Assembly (NCBI RefSeq): GCF_006864135.1 | Contig: NZ_SADV01000001.1 | Coordinates: forward strand, 248,001-312,000 | Direction: 5' to 3' | Length of the DNA: 64,000 nt | From: Lysinibacillus sphaericus | GTDB taxonomy: Bacteria; Bacillota; Bacilli; Bacillales_A; Planococcaceae | In this document: in pieces, positions 17,602 to 26,944 of the stretch | Layout of the letters: each line of letters starts with the position of its first letter | Position numbering within the stretch: position 1 is the stretch's first letter | Made by a program: the position numbers and the translations under genes | The notes under the pieces: generated by a model | Databases searched by the model: none | What the model saw: the letters and a program-made list of their open reading frames with translations, nothing else | What the model was told of the DNA's origin: nothing

Positions 17602-17630
17602 AAAAAAAGACACCTGCTACGGTGTCTTTT
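17602..17630 (-). terminator. Terminator of the DUF4261 gene and intron target
   Basis: Leftward stem AAAAGACACC (17630-17621) with GGTGTCTTTT (17614-17605) and a run of T on the minus strand, 11 bases after the DUF4261 stop. The group II intron begins at 17598, just past the T-run. Confidence 0.85.
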
Positions 17631-17640
17631 GAGCATGAGA

Positions 17641-18651
17641 CTAGTATTGGATTTTGAGAGTATCCCCATCAACATAAACTGCCTCAGAACGGGATATCGG
17701 TAGCTTTTGTTCTGCTGAAAAGCCGATTGTTTCTCCATCCCTTAAAGTGACATTCTCTTCTACTATATATCCGGAAATCGTAATCAAAAAATCGCGCAGC
17801 TCGGCAGGAGTTGCTTGACTGTCCAGAATTTCAATTTCATCCTTGCCAAAGGCTTTTAACCCATAAGTATATCCATCTACCCCTTTTTCCGTTCCGACAA
17901 GGCCGAAATAAACTAGATTCAGTAAAGGAAACATGTCGTCATTTTTCATTACTTCAGCCATATCCTGGAAAAGTTCAGGTTGGAATACGGTGCCAGATGT
18001 ATAGATCCCTATTGCGTTAGGAAGCTTTAAACAACTGGCCGCCAGCTTAGTGTAGAGTCTGCCACTGTCCAGCGGGGAGCTGGAGCGGGTAAATGCAGCC
18101 AGGATGATTTGAGCAACATGCGTTTGAGTAACCTCCACGGCTTCCTTCCACATGTAATTTCCCTGTGCATAATACTCAGCCTCACAATCTGGTACTGGAG
18201 CATCGACAAAACTAACCGCTAACATGCAGTCGTCCACTTCAAAGACCAAGGTTCCTTTCTCTGTTTCTTCGGCGTTTTCCTCATCTTCTACTGACGAGCA
18301 AGAGATGTTCCAATCATTCAAAAGGTTAGCCTTTATCTGATCAATATCACATTCTGCAGAGTTAAGCAGAACGAACCCGTTAAAAATACCAGAACCATTA
18401 TCTTGCGTTTCCGTCTCGTCCTCCATGGATTGAGCAGCTTCATATGCTGCAGCCTGCTGCATCCAGTATTCTCGGATTAATTCTACCATCTTAACAGCTT
18501 CTTGCTCTGCAGTCGCAGGGTCATAAGGTTGCATCTCGCTGAATACATGGCCGCAATGCTCAGTGTCAGACGGATCCTCATAACCTCCACATACGCCAAG
18601 GAGCCATTTTCCTAACAATGATTTTTTATACTTGAATATATAGTAGTGCAT
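17641..18651 (-). CDS. DUF4261-domain protein
   Basis: A 336-residue soluble acidic protein. The C-terminal third (AFGKDEIEILDSQATPAELR through SEAVYVDGDTLKIQY) and the central segment GFVLLNSAECDIDQIKANLL, with VDDCMLAVSFVDAPVPDCEA, are the pattern I associate with DUF4261, a domain of unknown function. No signal or membrane segment. The start is uncertain: the ATG at 18651 lacks a good ribosome binding site, and a GAGGAG lies about 34 bases further up with open frame but no start codon between, so the 5' end may have been altered. Base composition is visibly richer in G+C than the neighbours, suggesting transfer. Confidence 0.6.
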   Translation of the reverse strand: MHYYIFKYKKSLLGKWLLGVCGGYEDPSDTEHCGHVFSEMQPYDPATAEQEAVKMVELIREYWMQQAAAYEAAQSMEDETETQDNGSGIFNGFVLLNSAECDIDQIKANLLNDWNISCSSVEDEENAEETEKGTLVFEVDDCMLAVSFVDAPVPDCEAEYYAQGNYMWKEAVEVTQTHVAQIILAAFTRSSSPLDSGRLYTKLAASCLKLPNAIGIYTSGTVFQPELFQDMAEVMKNDDMFPLLNLVYFGLVGTEKGVDGYTYGLKAFGKDEIEILDSQATPAELRDFLITISGYIVEENVTLRDGETIGFSAEQKLPISRSEAVYVDGDTLKIQY

Positions 18652-18697
18652 ATCATATAAATCAAATTCTGAAGCGTTAAATGTTTCTCCTCTTTGT

Positions 18698-18799
18698 TTA
18701 CTTAAAGTAAACCGTTTGATTAATCAACCTTAAACAAGATTTAATTAGAGCCAAATCCGTTTTGATTGCTTCTTTATGTATAATGTCTATTTCATCCAC
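18698..18799 (-). CDS. Possible 33-residue small protein
   Basis: A GTG at 18799 preceded by AGGGGTG opens MDEIDIIHKEAIKTDLALIK plus SCLRLINQTVYFK and ends at TAA 18698, upstream of the DUF4261 gene. It may be a small gene, a leader, or the truncated front of a larger gene. No family recognised. Confidence 0.3.
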   Translation of the reverse strand: MDEIDIIHKEAIKTDLALIKSCLRLINQTVYFK

Positions 18800-19145
18800 T
18801 AATATACACCCCTAAAAACATAATACAATATTAGTAATCATTCTCCAATATGATCAATTGGATTATTATATTCCTGGGCATTGTACCCACGATTAATAAG
18901 TTAAAACGTATCATCAATTTTCATTGGCAACTAGTCCACTTTATGAAGCAGGAGTTCAAATCATGACTGTTGTAACAAAATTACAAAATAATAAATAAAG
19001 ATTGAAGTATCGAGTGGATGGCTAAAATAGATAGTAGTGGCTGGTTCATGACAAGCAAACTTATATTAATATATAATCTTTTAGCTTGCATAAAACTGCT
19101 AAAAGGTTAAAGCATGTTTAATAGAACTTTATGAGGTGTGTATAT
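18800..19145. other. Intergenic region with coding debris
   Basis: No intact gene. On the plus strand a short C-terminal-like stretch (PLYEAGVQIMTVVTKLQNNK, stop near 18998) looks like the tail of a lost gene, unassigned. A GAGGTG at 19131-19136 precedes the relic at 19146. Confidence 0.4.
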
Positions 19146-21081
19146 ATGGATTGGAAACCTGATAGAAAAGCGAAAAAAGCAGTTGGTATGGTATGACAAC
19201 AGGATTGATTATTACGCTAGTGATTGGATCTATTCTTAAATTGTTAATGAGCCCTCCCAGTATAACCAATGCATTGATTGAATTACTGATTGCTTCTGTA
19301 TCATTATTTAATGTCGCCTGAATCGTTCCCCTGTTCATGCTTTCAAAGTCTTCATACGGTGTTTTTAATATTTTTTGGATGATCTCGATTCTTTTTTTAA
19401 AAATGATTTCGTTGCTTACTTCAATTACTTTTGAGCGGACTAGTTGCTGCGTATAGATATATAAAGTAATTCCTAAAAAGAAGAAGGGAATCAACGATGC
19501 TTTTTCGTTGGCTCCTATCGCTGTATTGATGACCAATATTACAAAAGCATTCCCCAATCCGCTGATGATACTCAAAATAAGCAGCGGAGATAATTCAATA
19601 TTTTTTTTCGGGAACTGCAACAGCATAGACAGATAGACAAACAACAGCAGTATCAACAGCAAACTTCCGAAATAGACTGCTTTAATAGTATATGGCAGCC
19701 AAACAAAGAGAAACGACCAGTTAAGCCCACCTAAAAAAACGTAGGGAACTTGATGGAAGCAATACACCAGTAAGCCGATAATCATCAAAGAAAGAGTCGA
19801 TTTACCGATTATTTGAGGCCAAGATATAATTTCTTTTAATGTCCGTTGCCCTTTTTTAATCTCTCTTGCTATCATAATTACTTTAATCAGAAGGAAACTG
19901 TTGAGCAGCACCAGTACCCAAAAAATAATTGTGGCATAAAAATCAATCAATTGATTTTCATCACTTCCGCCTTGGAAAGTCGTATCCCCAGTAAGGAGAT
20001 CACTAATTCGAAAGCCGATATTATCTGTACCCAATGTGTTCAGGTTGGTTAAGACGCCGATTCCAATTCCTTCTTCTGGATAAAACTGAACAAAGGCTGA
20101 AAAATTAGGATTATTCCCGCCATGATAGATTCGTTGCCCTTGATCATACACAAACCATCCGGCAGCATAGTTGAAGCCATCTTTATCTGAACCATTTATC
20201 TGATGGGAACTCGCTATAATTGAGCTGTCCAAATAATCTGTATTGCTGAGACCAAGTTGAAATGTCAACCATTTAGCCAAATCATTACCAGAAGAAATAA
20301 TATATCCAGCCGGATTATTTCCTGCAAAGACAGGAGATGAAAATTCTTTTGCTTGACCAAACGCCAATTTATAGCCTTTCGATTTGTCAGCAGTCTGACC
20401 ATTAGTGACACCAATAAACGTTTCGTTGAGTGATAAAGGCTCGAAAATATTGGTTCTTACATACTCTTCATAAGATACCCCTGTAACCTTTTGAATTACT
20501 AATCCTAGCACATCATAATTAATCGTTGCATACTCATATTTCTCCCCCGGTGGATGAGCAAGTGCTATGTTATTTAGGTTCTCCACTGTTTGGATTAACG
20601 CATTCTCGGAATCAGTCTCAGGAATAGTAGCAATAGTATTAAAGGGCAATCCGCTTCTATGCGACAAAAAATCAGCAATCGTCACAATTGCTGACTCCCC
20701 ATTATATATGAAGGATATATTTGGAAGGTAGGTGCTTACAGGTTCTGTTAGTCTGACCTTTTCTTCTGCTTCCAGCTTCAACAATGCGAGCCCAGTAAAT
20801 GACTTACTTACTGAGCCCAATTCAAATAATGTCTTCTCGTCTACTCTTGAATGCTGGCTTTTATCCGAATAGCCAAAGCCGTTTTGGTAGATCACTCCAT
20901 CTTCGGAGACCACCGTAACAAATACGCCGGGAATATTGCTTCTTTTCATTTCATCATTCACAATGTCCGCGATTTCGTCTGAAAGCTCGCTGGCAAAAGC
21001 CGATTCGCTTTGCCCAAAAATCTGACTATTTTGAAAATTAAACAGTGACAAGCCAAACATGAACAGCATTATTTTTTTCAC
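19129..21081 (-). CDS. ClbP/XcnG-like D-Asn prodrug peptidase fused to truncated ABC exporter
   Basis: A 650-residue protein, GTG start at 21081 with AGAGGA 5 bases before. After a signal peptide it has a beta-lactamase-fold serine peptidase domain with SxxK (Ser90-Lys93 in ELGSVSKSFTG), Tyr184 (YEYATINYDVLG), SHRSGLPF and YHGGNNPNFSAF. These match the ClbP blocks as I remember them, with Ser95/Lys98/Tyr186 as equivalents. Three membrane helices follow (about 395-515), including GLNWSFLFVWLPYTIKAVYF, as in ClbP. From about 530 the sequence becomes the start of a cyclic-peptide ABC exporter (SIISGLGNAFVILVINTAIG, VSNEIIFKKRIEIIQKILKT). It breaks at about residue 615; the ATPase is absent. Role in such systems: removal of an N-acyl-D-Asn leader at the outer membrane face. 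Confidence 0.85.
   Translation of the reverse strand: MKKIMLFMFGLSLFNFQNSQIFGQSESAFASELSDEIADIVNDEMKRSNIPGVFVTVVSEDGVIYQNGFGYSDKSQHSRVDEKTLFELGSVSKSFTGLALLKLEAEEKVRLTEPVSTYLPNISFIYNGESAIVTIADFLSHRSGLPFNTIATIPETDSENALIQTVENLNNIALAHPPGEKYEYATINYDVLGLVIQKVTGVSYEEYVRTNIFEPLSLNETFIGVTNGQTADKSKGYKLAFGQAKEFSSPVFAGNNPAGYIISSGNDLAKWLTFQLGLSNTDYLDSSIIASSHQINGSDKDGFNYAAGWFVYDQGQRIYHGGNNPNFSAFVQFYPEEGIGIGVLTNLNTLGTDNIGFRISDLLTGDTTFQGGSDENQLIDFYATIIFWVLVLLNSFLLIKVIMIAREIKKGQRTLKEIISWPQIIGKSTLSLMIIGLLVYCFHQVPYVFLGGLNWSFLFVWLPYTIKAVYFGSLLLILLLFVYLSMLLQFPKKNIELSPLLILSIISGLGNAFVILVINTAIGANEKASLIPFFFLGITLYIYTQQLVRSKVIEVSNEIIFKKRIEIIQKILKTPYEDFESMNRGTIQATLNNDTEAISNSINALVILGGLINNLRIDPITSVIINPVVIPYQLLFSLFYQVSNPYIHTS
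19146..19196 (+). pseudogene. MocR/GntR-type regulator, N-terminal stub
   Basis: MDWKPDRKAKKAV at the start matches how MocR-type regulators begin (compare MSWKPDISKSSAPLY in the intact gene at 59573). GAGGTG lies upstream. Similarity ends after 13 codons at the junction with the peptidase/exporter gene read from the other strand, and TGA follows at 19194. Confidence 0.4.
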
Positions 21082-21754
21082 ATAATTCCTCTTTCTACAG
21101 AAATAGTATCAAATGAAAAGAGACTCGATATCTTTCTGCTTTTTTTTAGATTAAAATTTGAAGGTGTATAATACTGCTACTGTCTAACTTTTAATATATT
21201 TCGCAATGGCTATGTTGTTTGGGTTATATAAATAGCAATGAATCTTTCTCATTCCTTCTATTGAACGATAACCCTGCTCTATCAATACTCTTATTCCCAG
21301 ATTATTAAATTAATAATAATATATAAATTAAAATCACATTTATGACCGATGTAAATAAAAAATAGTTTACTTAGATAAATCTAAATCAAAAGGTTGTCTA
21401 GCCAATTAAATAATAATACATTGCATACACTTACTTAACATTGAACGTAAAAAATAAGAATGCATTCGGAATCTTTCAACATAACTCGAGGATAAATCAA
21501 TATTTTACATTTTTAAAAATTCCACCCTTTTGTTTTTATATATCGGAAAATGATTCCTGTTTCCGTTCCCGAAAATGAAAGATCACAAAGGAATCTACAT
21601 TTACTAATTGATTGATTAATTAAAAGAACATTTTAACATCTAAGTATGTCCTTCAAATAAATTGAGAGCATGCTTTTTAATTTTCTTCCATTGTATTTTT
21701 TATTAATCATTAACAACCATACATTAAAGCCTGATATTGGTGTTGATCAATCTC
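21082..21754. other. AT-rich intergenic region inside the NRPS locus
   Basis: 673 bases with no convincing gene, hairpin terminator or family match on either strand. It separates the phosphopantetheinyl transferase from the peptidase/exporter, and probably marks DNA lost or scrambled from the cluster. Confidence 0.5.
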
Positions 21755-22444
21755 TTAATACATCATTTCTTCTATACTAATTCTCTCTATGTTATCTGGA
21801 AAATCATGAATCATAGAACAAACAGATAGTTTATACCCCTCAATGAAGTATTGCTTAAAAGATGGTGTTATTTTCCTAATATTGTCGAAGCAAGAGATAC
21901 CAGCATCCGTTATTTTGAAGTAAAAAGAATCTAAAGGAATTGATATCCCGTATCCCAACCATTTCATATAACTTTCTTTAAGAGTCCATAACGAATAAAA
22001 ATAGTCTAGTCGATCGGTTGTTCTCTGAACCAATAGATCTTCATATTCACATTGACAGAAAAAACGTTTTGCAATTTCTAGATCAATCTCTTCTATCTGT
22101 TCAATATCAATTCCAATCTCTTGTTCACTAAACGCACAAACAACGAAATCACCCGCATGTGATATATTAAAACGAATGGGGAAATCTTTAATATAAGGCT
22201 TTCCTGCATCACTTTTTAATATCCCAATATTTTTATTTTTAAGCGAAAAGTGTTTACTTAAAAAATGACGAACAATTAACTCTCCATATAACGTTCGCAA
22301 TGCATCTTCTTTGAACTTAAAGCGTTGGCATTTCTCTCTATTTTCTTTTGAAATTATTTGGAGTAAATCATTAAATATCTGCTGACTTAATGCTGGATTG
22401 ATTTTAGATAAATAAATAAAGTTTTTAATCTTTTTCTCCTCCAA
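21755..22444 (-). CDS. Sfp-type 4'-phosphopantetheinyl transferase
   Basis: Up to 229 residues. It moves the phosphopantetheine arm of CoA to the carrier-domain serine of the NRPS. Landmarks: REKCQRFKFKEDALRTLYGE, GKPYI, FNISHAGDFVVCAF, the Mg-binding GIDIEQIEEID, and WTLKESYMKWLGYG. Length and motifs fit the Sfp/Gsp group. The frame opens at a TTG (22444), but a strong GGAGGAG (22442-22436) lies inside it, 6 bases before an ATT codon (22429-22427) exactly where Sfp proteins start (xKNFIYLSKIN). Either ATT is used as a rare start or ATG has mutated. The gene lies 60 bases downstream of the NRPS it would activate. Confidence 0.85.
   Translation of the reverse strand: MEEKKIKNFIYLSKINPALSQQIFNDLLQIISKENREKCQRFKFKEDALRTLYGELIVRHFLSKHFSLKNKNIGILKSDAGKPYIKDFPIRFNISHAGDFVVCAFSEQEIGIDIEQIEEIDLEIAKRFFCQCEYEDLLVQRTTDRLDYFYSLWTLKESYMKWLGYGISIPLDSFYFKITDAGISCFDNIRKITPSFKQYFIEGYKLSVCSMIHDFPDNIERISIEEMMY
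22436..22442 (-). promoter_or_regulatory. Shine-Dalgarno facing an ATT codon
   Basis: GGAGGAG on the minus strand with a 6-base gap to ATT (22429-22427). No ATG, GTG or TTG lies at a usable distance downstream. Confidence 0.6.
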
Positions 22445-22504
22445 AGTTTAAATTGTACCTATAAATCATGAAACTATCATCTTGATTATCCCTTACTAGT
22501 ACAA

Positions 22505-25500
22505 CTATACAAATAAACTATCTAAATCATCTTGTGAAATATCCGAAGCAGAAAAGTCTGATGGGGTGAAATTCTTATGGGTTTTTGAGCTACTCAGCTC
22601 TATTATTTCCTTAATTCTATTAATATACATATTTAGTAAATTTCCTATTGTCTCTTCTAAGAATTTATTTCTACTAAATACAACTGCTATAATTAATTTC
22701 CCATCAATAATCATAGCATTTATATCTAAAATCGCTGTTAACGTGTTTTTTGTGTCAGTATCAAATTTATAGCCCCCATGAGCTAACTGAAATGATTTTC
22801 TCTTCTTACTACTTTCATCATTTCCAAGATAGTTGAATCTGACATAGCTAGCACTATCGACATTAAATTCATTTTTTAAATATTTAAGAACACCGAAGTC
22901 AAGACCTTTATTAGGAATTTTTCTAATTTGTTCTTTCAATGATTTAAGATTAAAATCAAGATTTTTATCCTGTATTTTTAAGCTTAACGGATACAGACTT
23001 GTAAACCAGCCAATCGTTCGGGATATGTTGATTCCGCTATCCATTTCTTCTCTGCCATGACCTTCAAGCTCAATCACAACATCATTCTGTCCTGTTAAAT
23101 CTTTAATAATTGTCGCTAATGCGATGGTCAGTGTTTCTTGCACCCCAATGCCATAAACATCATTTACCTTTGTTAATAATTGGTTAGTTTTTTCAATTTC
23201 TAGTTCCATGCTCAACGTCGCGGATTTGCTTACAGTATCCAATCCTGTGTTAAAATCATAAGGATAGTCAAAATGATGTGCCAGCGTATTTAACCAATAC
23301 TTTTTTTCATAATCAAAACTATTTTCACTGTATTTTTTAAGCCAATTAGACCACTCCATAAACGAATGTGTTTTCAGAGGCAGTTTCATTTCTTGGTCAT
23401 TCGTTGCGCTTAAGAGATTATCAAAGTCTTCAAGAATGATTCTCCACGAAACACCATCAACAACGAGATGATGAGCCGTCAGGAACAGTAAATGTCCTCG
23501 CACGCCTAAGTTAAAAGCACCAGCTTTAAGAAGAAGATCCTTCTCAATATCTAAATCAGACGTTAGTTTAAATCCCTGTTCTTCTATCAATAGGTCCTGT
23601 TCTTCACTTGAATATACAGATAGATCAAAATAATCTACTGTTATGTCTGAGACTTGATTATTGTAATACAATCTTTCACCAAGTCTGTCATAGTTTAATC
23701 TCAAGGCATCGTGATGCTCAATTAACATTACTAAAGCCTTTTTGATTTTATTTATATCAAAATGCTCCACTTTTAAGACAATCGACTGATTGTAATGATT
23801 TTCATTGGCAAAATTCTGTTCAAAAAACCATTTCATAATCGGCGTTAACTCAAAGCTACCAGATGCCATCCCTTGATCTATCAATCCATTATCTGCGATT
23901 TGTACTGCAGCAGCTATTTCTTTTATTGTCTCAAAACTCAAAATGTCTTTTGCTTTTATAACATAACCGATATTCATTAACCTTGAGGATATTTGAATAG
24001 CATTTATTGAATCTCCACCTAGATGATAAAAGTTATCATTCATGTCGATATCATCTACACCTAAAACTTCAGATATCATACTCACCAATTCTTTTTCGAT
24101 TAGGGTTACAGCAGTTTCAAATTCTGTTCTTTTTACCTCAGGCTCTGGTAACAAGGAAATATCTATCTTACCATTTAGTGTTAAAGGTAGCTGATCAATA
24201 AAAACAAAATTCGTCGGCATCATGTAGCGTGGTAACATTTCGGCAAGTTTTTCCTTAAGCTCGTACTCCGAAATATCCTCTGCAACGATATAAGCATTTA
24301 ATGACTGTTTTAGCACTATAACTGCATTTTTAACACCTGGAATCACAGTTAAGCACCTTTCGATTTCACCTAGCTCAATTCGATGCCCTCTTATTTTAAC
24401 TTGTTTATCTGATCTTCCAATATATTCGATTAATCCACTTTCTAAATACCTAGCCATGTCCCCAGTTTTGTACATTTTTTGACCTGATACAAATGGGTTA
24501 TCTACAAATTTCCTCTGCGTTAATTCTGAGTTGTTTAAATACCCCTTCGCAACGCCATCCCCTGATATGTAAAGTTCTCCTGGTAAGCCTACTGGCATCA
24601 CATTCAAATCAGCATTTAGGATATATATGTGAGTATTGTCTATAGGACATCCAATAGGAACTGAAAGAGATGTGTCATTTTCTTCTTTATATTTGTGTAT
24701 CATACAACCAACGACAGTTTCCGTTGGCCCATATTCATTGTATATTTCAACGTCACCAAATCCATCATTAATTTCTTTCGCTAAACTAACTTTTAAATCT
24801 TCCCCACCAACGATCAATTTTTTGACTTTTGAGTTTGTATAATCAATTCCTTTTAACAAAACAAGATGTGCAGGCGTTAGCTTAATTACTGTGACCTTAT
24901 TTTCTCGCAATATTTTATACAATATAAATTCATTCTCATCGTTGTCGTAAATTACAATTTTTTGCCCCGAAATCAGGGGCATAAAGACAGATGTTACAGT
25001 CAAATCAAAAGCAATTGAAGAGTATAGTGCCATTGCTTCGTTTTCATTTGTTAAATATGTTTTATTTGCCCAACAGATATAATTGGTAAGTCCTTGATGC
25101 TTAATCACCACGCCTTTAGGCATTCCTGTTGTACCTGATGTATAAATAATGTATGCTAAATCATCTATACTATTTTTGTTAGAAGGGTTTTTTGAACTAT
25201 ATAAATTCAGATCTAAATTGTTTATGTTAATGATTTCACCATTGAAGTCCAAACCATTAATTCCAATATTAGTAATCAAAAACTTACTCCCTGAATCCTT
25301 CAGCAGATAATTTATTCTATTAATAGGATAATCGGGATCAATCGGTAAATACGTCCCACCAGCTTTCAAAATCCCTAAAATACTGATTACAAGCTCGAGT
25401 GAATGGGTTTGTAAAACAGATACAATTGTTTTTTTGCCCACGCCTTGTTCTAATAAATAATCTGCCAATCTATTGACCTTTTCGTTAAGTTTTTCATAGG

Positions 25501-26944
25501 TTAATACATCGCCTTTAAATTCAAGAGCAATCTTATGCGGGTACTTTGCTACTTGCTCTTCAAACAATTCTGATACTGTTTTGCACGGGTAATGGTTCTT
25601 ATTCGCATTGAAATGATATAGTCGGTCATGGATTTCATTATCGCAAACAAGCTGCATGTCTTTAATTAACAGTTTCTCATCTATTAGCTGCTCAGCAATA
25701 TAGATGATAGCCTTTTGCATGGTTTTAATTTCAGTCTCTGTATATTCTTTTGTTTTATAATCAAAGTCCAGCCTGATATTTTTTTCTGCCCACTCTTTGA
25801 CACTCAGCTGCATAGAATAGCTTTGATTTCCATTGTAATACTCGTCAACCGTGGCATCAAAACCTCCAATTTTACTTTCCATTTCCACATTATAGTAATT
25901 CATAGTCATTCTAAATAAGCTGTCATATCCTGATTTACTTAATTCTAGGTCCTGGATGATGAGGTCATATGGATATTTTTGATTGAAAAAACAAGATATA
26001 ATCTCATCATTAATCTGAGTTATCAAATCCCCTGTGCTTAATTCGCTATTCATTAAGAAACGCAAAGGCATAGTACTTGTAAACATCCCTACTGCATTTC
26101 TTTGAACTCTATTTGTTCGATTAAATACACTGGTTCCCATGATTAAGTCTTTTTCATTCGTGACTTTATAGATGTAGATCATCATCACAGCTGTAAAAAA
26201 CGTATTCAAGGAGCATTTTTTGTTATGGACAAAATCCTGGATTTGTCTAGATAAGCCAGTATCAATCTTAATACTACTTCTCGCACCTTCTAAGCTCGCC
26301 GCACCGTTATACAAAAATTCGTTTGGTGGATTTTTAAGTTTTCCAACCCAAAAGTCTTTATTTTTGATGAACCTTTTTGAACTATTATATTTTTCTTCAC
26401 TTTTAATAAAGTTTATATATGAGCAATTTTCATCAAAGACACTCCCTTGATCATGGATTAGCTGATTATAAAATTCACAAATTTGCTTTTGAATTAGAGC
26501 AATTGACCAACCATCAGAAATAATATGATGAACATTAAGCAAAACTCCATATTTCTTCTCACTTATTTTGTATATGGCAAGATAAAATAACGGTCCACCA
26601 GATAAATCAAAATTTCGTTTAAACACAATTTCTACCCATTTTCGATATTCTTCTTCGGGCACAGAGTAGTTGCTAAAATCAAGAAAATTAATCTCATGCT
26701 CTTTGAATTCCATTACATATTGCATAGGTTTGTCGTCTACTTCCGTGAACTGGAGTCTTAAACCTTCATTATTTTTAATAACAAGATTAATGGTCTTTTT
26801 CATTATTTCAATATTTATGGGACCATTTATATTTAAACTACCACCAATATTGTGAAGAGTTGATCCTGAATTAATTTTATCAATATACCAAATTCTTTTC
26901 TGCGGATGTGTTAATTCATAATATTCAACCTCTTCGTATAACAT
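22505..26944 (-). CDS. Nonribosomal peptide synthetase, one C-A-T-E module, predicted D-Asn
   Basis: A 1479-residue enzyme. Order: condensation domain (HHIISDG at 139-145), adenylation domain (about 455-935; YTSGTTGMPKG, NEYGPTE, YKTGDMARY, GRSDKQVKIRGHRIE, NGK), carrier domain (LGGDSI, Ser979), epimerisation domain (HHLVVDGVSW at 1158, EGHGRE, SRTIGWFTSLYP), and a docking-like tail (SDFSASDISQDDLDSLFV). The pocket residues read D647 L648 T651 K688 I711 G713 E737 V745 G746 K926, i.e. DLTKIGEVGK, one conservative change from the asparagine code DLTKLGEVGK. The first domain has the LTHPQKRIWYIDKI start common in N-acylating starter condensation domains. Strong AAGGAGG before the ATG; overlaps the thioesterase gene by 20 bases. 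Confidence 0.93.
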   Translation of the reverse strand: MLYEEVEYYELTHPQKRIWYIDKINSGSTLHNIGGSLNINGPINIEIMKKTINLVIKNNEGLRLQFTEVDDKPMQYVMEFKEHEINFLDFSNYSVPEEEYRKWVEIVFKRNFDLSGGPLFYLAIYKISEKKYGVLLNVHHIISDGWSIALIQKQICEFYNQLIHDQGSVFDENCSYINFIKSEEKYNSSKRFIKNKDFWVGKLKNPPNEFLYNGAASLEGARSSIKIDTGLSRQIQDFVHNKKCSLNTFFTAVMMIYIYKVTNEKDLIMGTSVFNRTNRVQRNAVGMFTSTMPLRFLMNSELSTGDLITQINDEIISCFFNQKYPYDLIIQDLELSKSGYDSLFRMTMNYYNVEMESKIGGFDATVDEYYNGNQSYSMQLSVKEWAEKNIRLDFDYKTKEYTETEIKTMQKAIIYIAEQLIDEKLLIKDMQLVCDNEIHDRLYHFNANKNHYPCKTVSELFEEQVAKYPHKIALEFKGDVLTYEKLNEKVNRLADYLLEQGVGKKTIVSVLQTHSLELVISILGILKAGGTYLPIDPDYPINRINYLLKDSGSKFLITNIGINGLDFNGEIININNLDLNLYSSKNPSNKNSIDDLAYIIYTSGTTGMPKGVVIKHQGLTNYICWANKTYLTNENEAMALYSSIAFDLTVTSVFMPLISGQKIVIYDNDENEFILYKILRENKVTVIKLTPAHLVLLKGIDYTNSKVKKLIVGGEDLKVSLAKEINDGFGDVEIYNEYGPTETVVGCMIHKYKEENDTSLSVPIGCPIDNTHIYILNADLNVMPVGLPGELYISGDGVAKGYLNNSELTQRKFVDNPFVSGQKMYKTGDMARYLESGLIEYIGRSDKQVKIRGHRIELGEIERCLTVIPGVKNAVIVLKQSLNAYIVAEDISEYELKEKLAEMLPRYMMPTNFVFIDQLPLTLNGKIDISLLPEPEVKRTEFETAVTLIEKELVSMISEVLGVDDIDMNDNFYHLGGDSINAIQISSRLMNIGYVIKAKDILSFETIKEIAAAVQIADNGLIDQGMASGSFELTPIMKWFFEQNFANENHYNQSIVLKVEHFDINKIKKALVMLIEHHDALRLNYDRLGERLYYNNQVSDITVDYFDLSVYSSEEQDLLIEEQGFKLTSDLDIEKDLLLKAGAFNLGVRGHLLFLTAHHLVVDGVSWRIILEDFDNLLSATNDQEMKLPLKTHSFMEWSNWLKKYSENSFDYEKKYWLNTLAHHFDYPYDFNTGLDTVSKSATLSMELEIEKTNQLLTKVNDVYGIGVQETLTIALATIIKDLTGQNDVVIELEGHGREEMDSGINISRTIGWFTSLYPLSLKIQDKNLDFNLKSLKEQIRKIPNKGLDFGVLKYLKNEFNVDSASYVRFNYLGNDESSKKRKSFQLAHGGYKFDTDTKNTLTAILDINAMIIDGKLIIAVVFSRNKFLEETIGNLLNMYINRIKEIIELSSSKTHKNFTPSDFSASDISQDDLDSLFV

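Noticed and set aside
17411-17703. Plus-strand frames opposite the group II intron and the DUF4261 gene end.
   Set aside because: They are the complement of structured intron RNA and of coding sequence.
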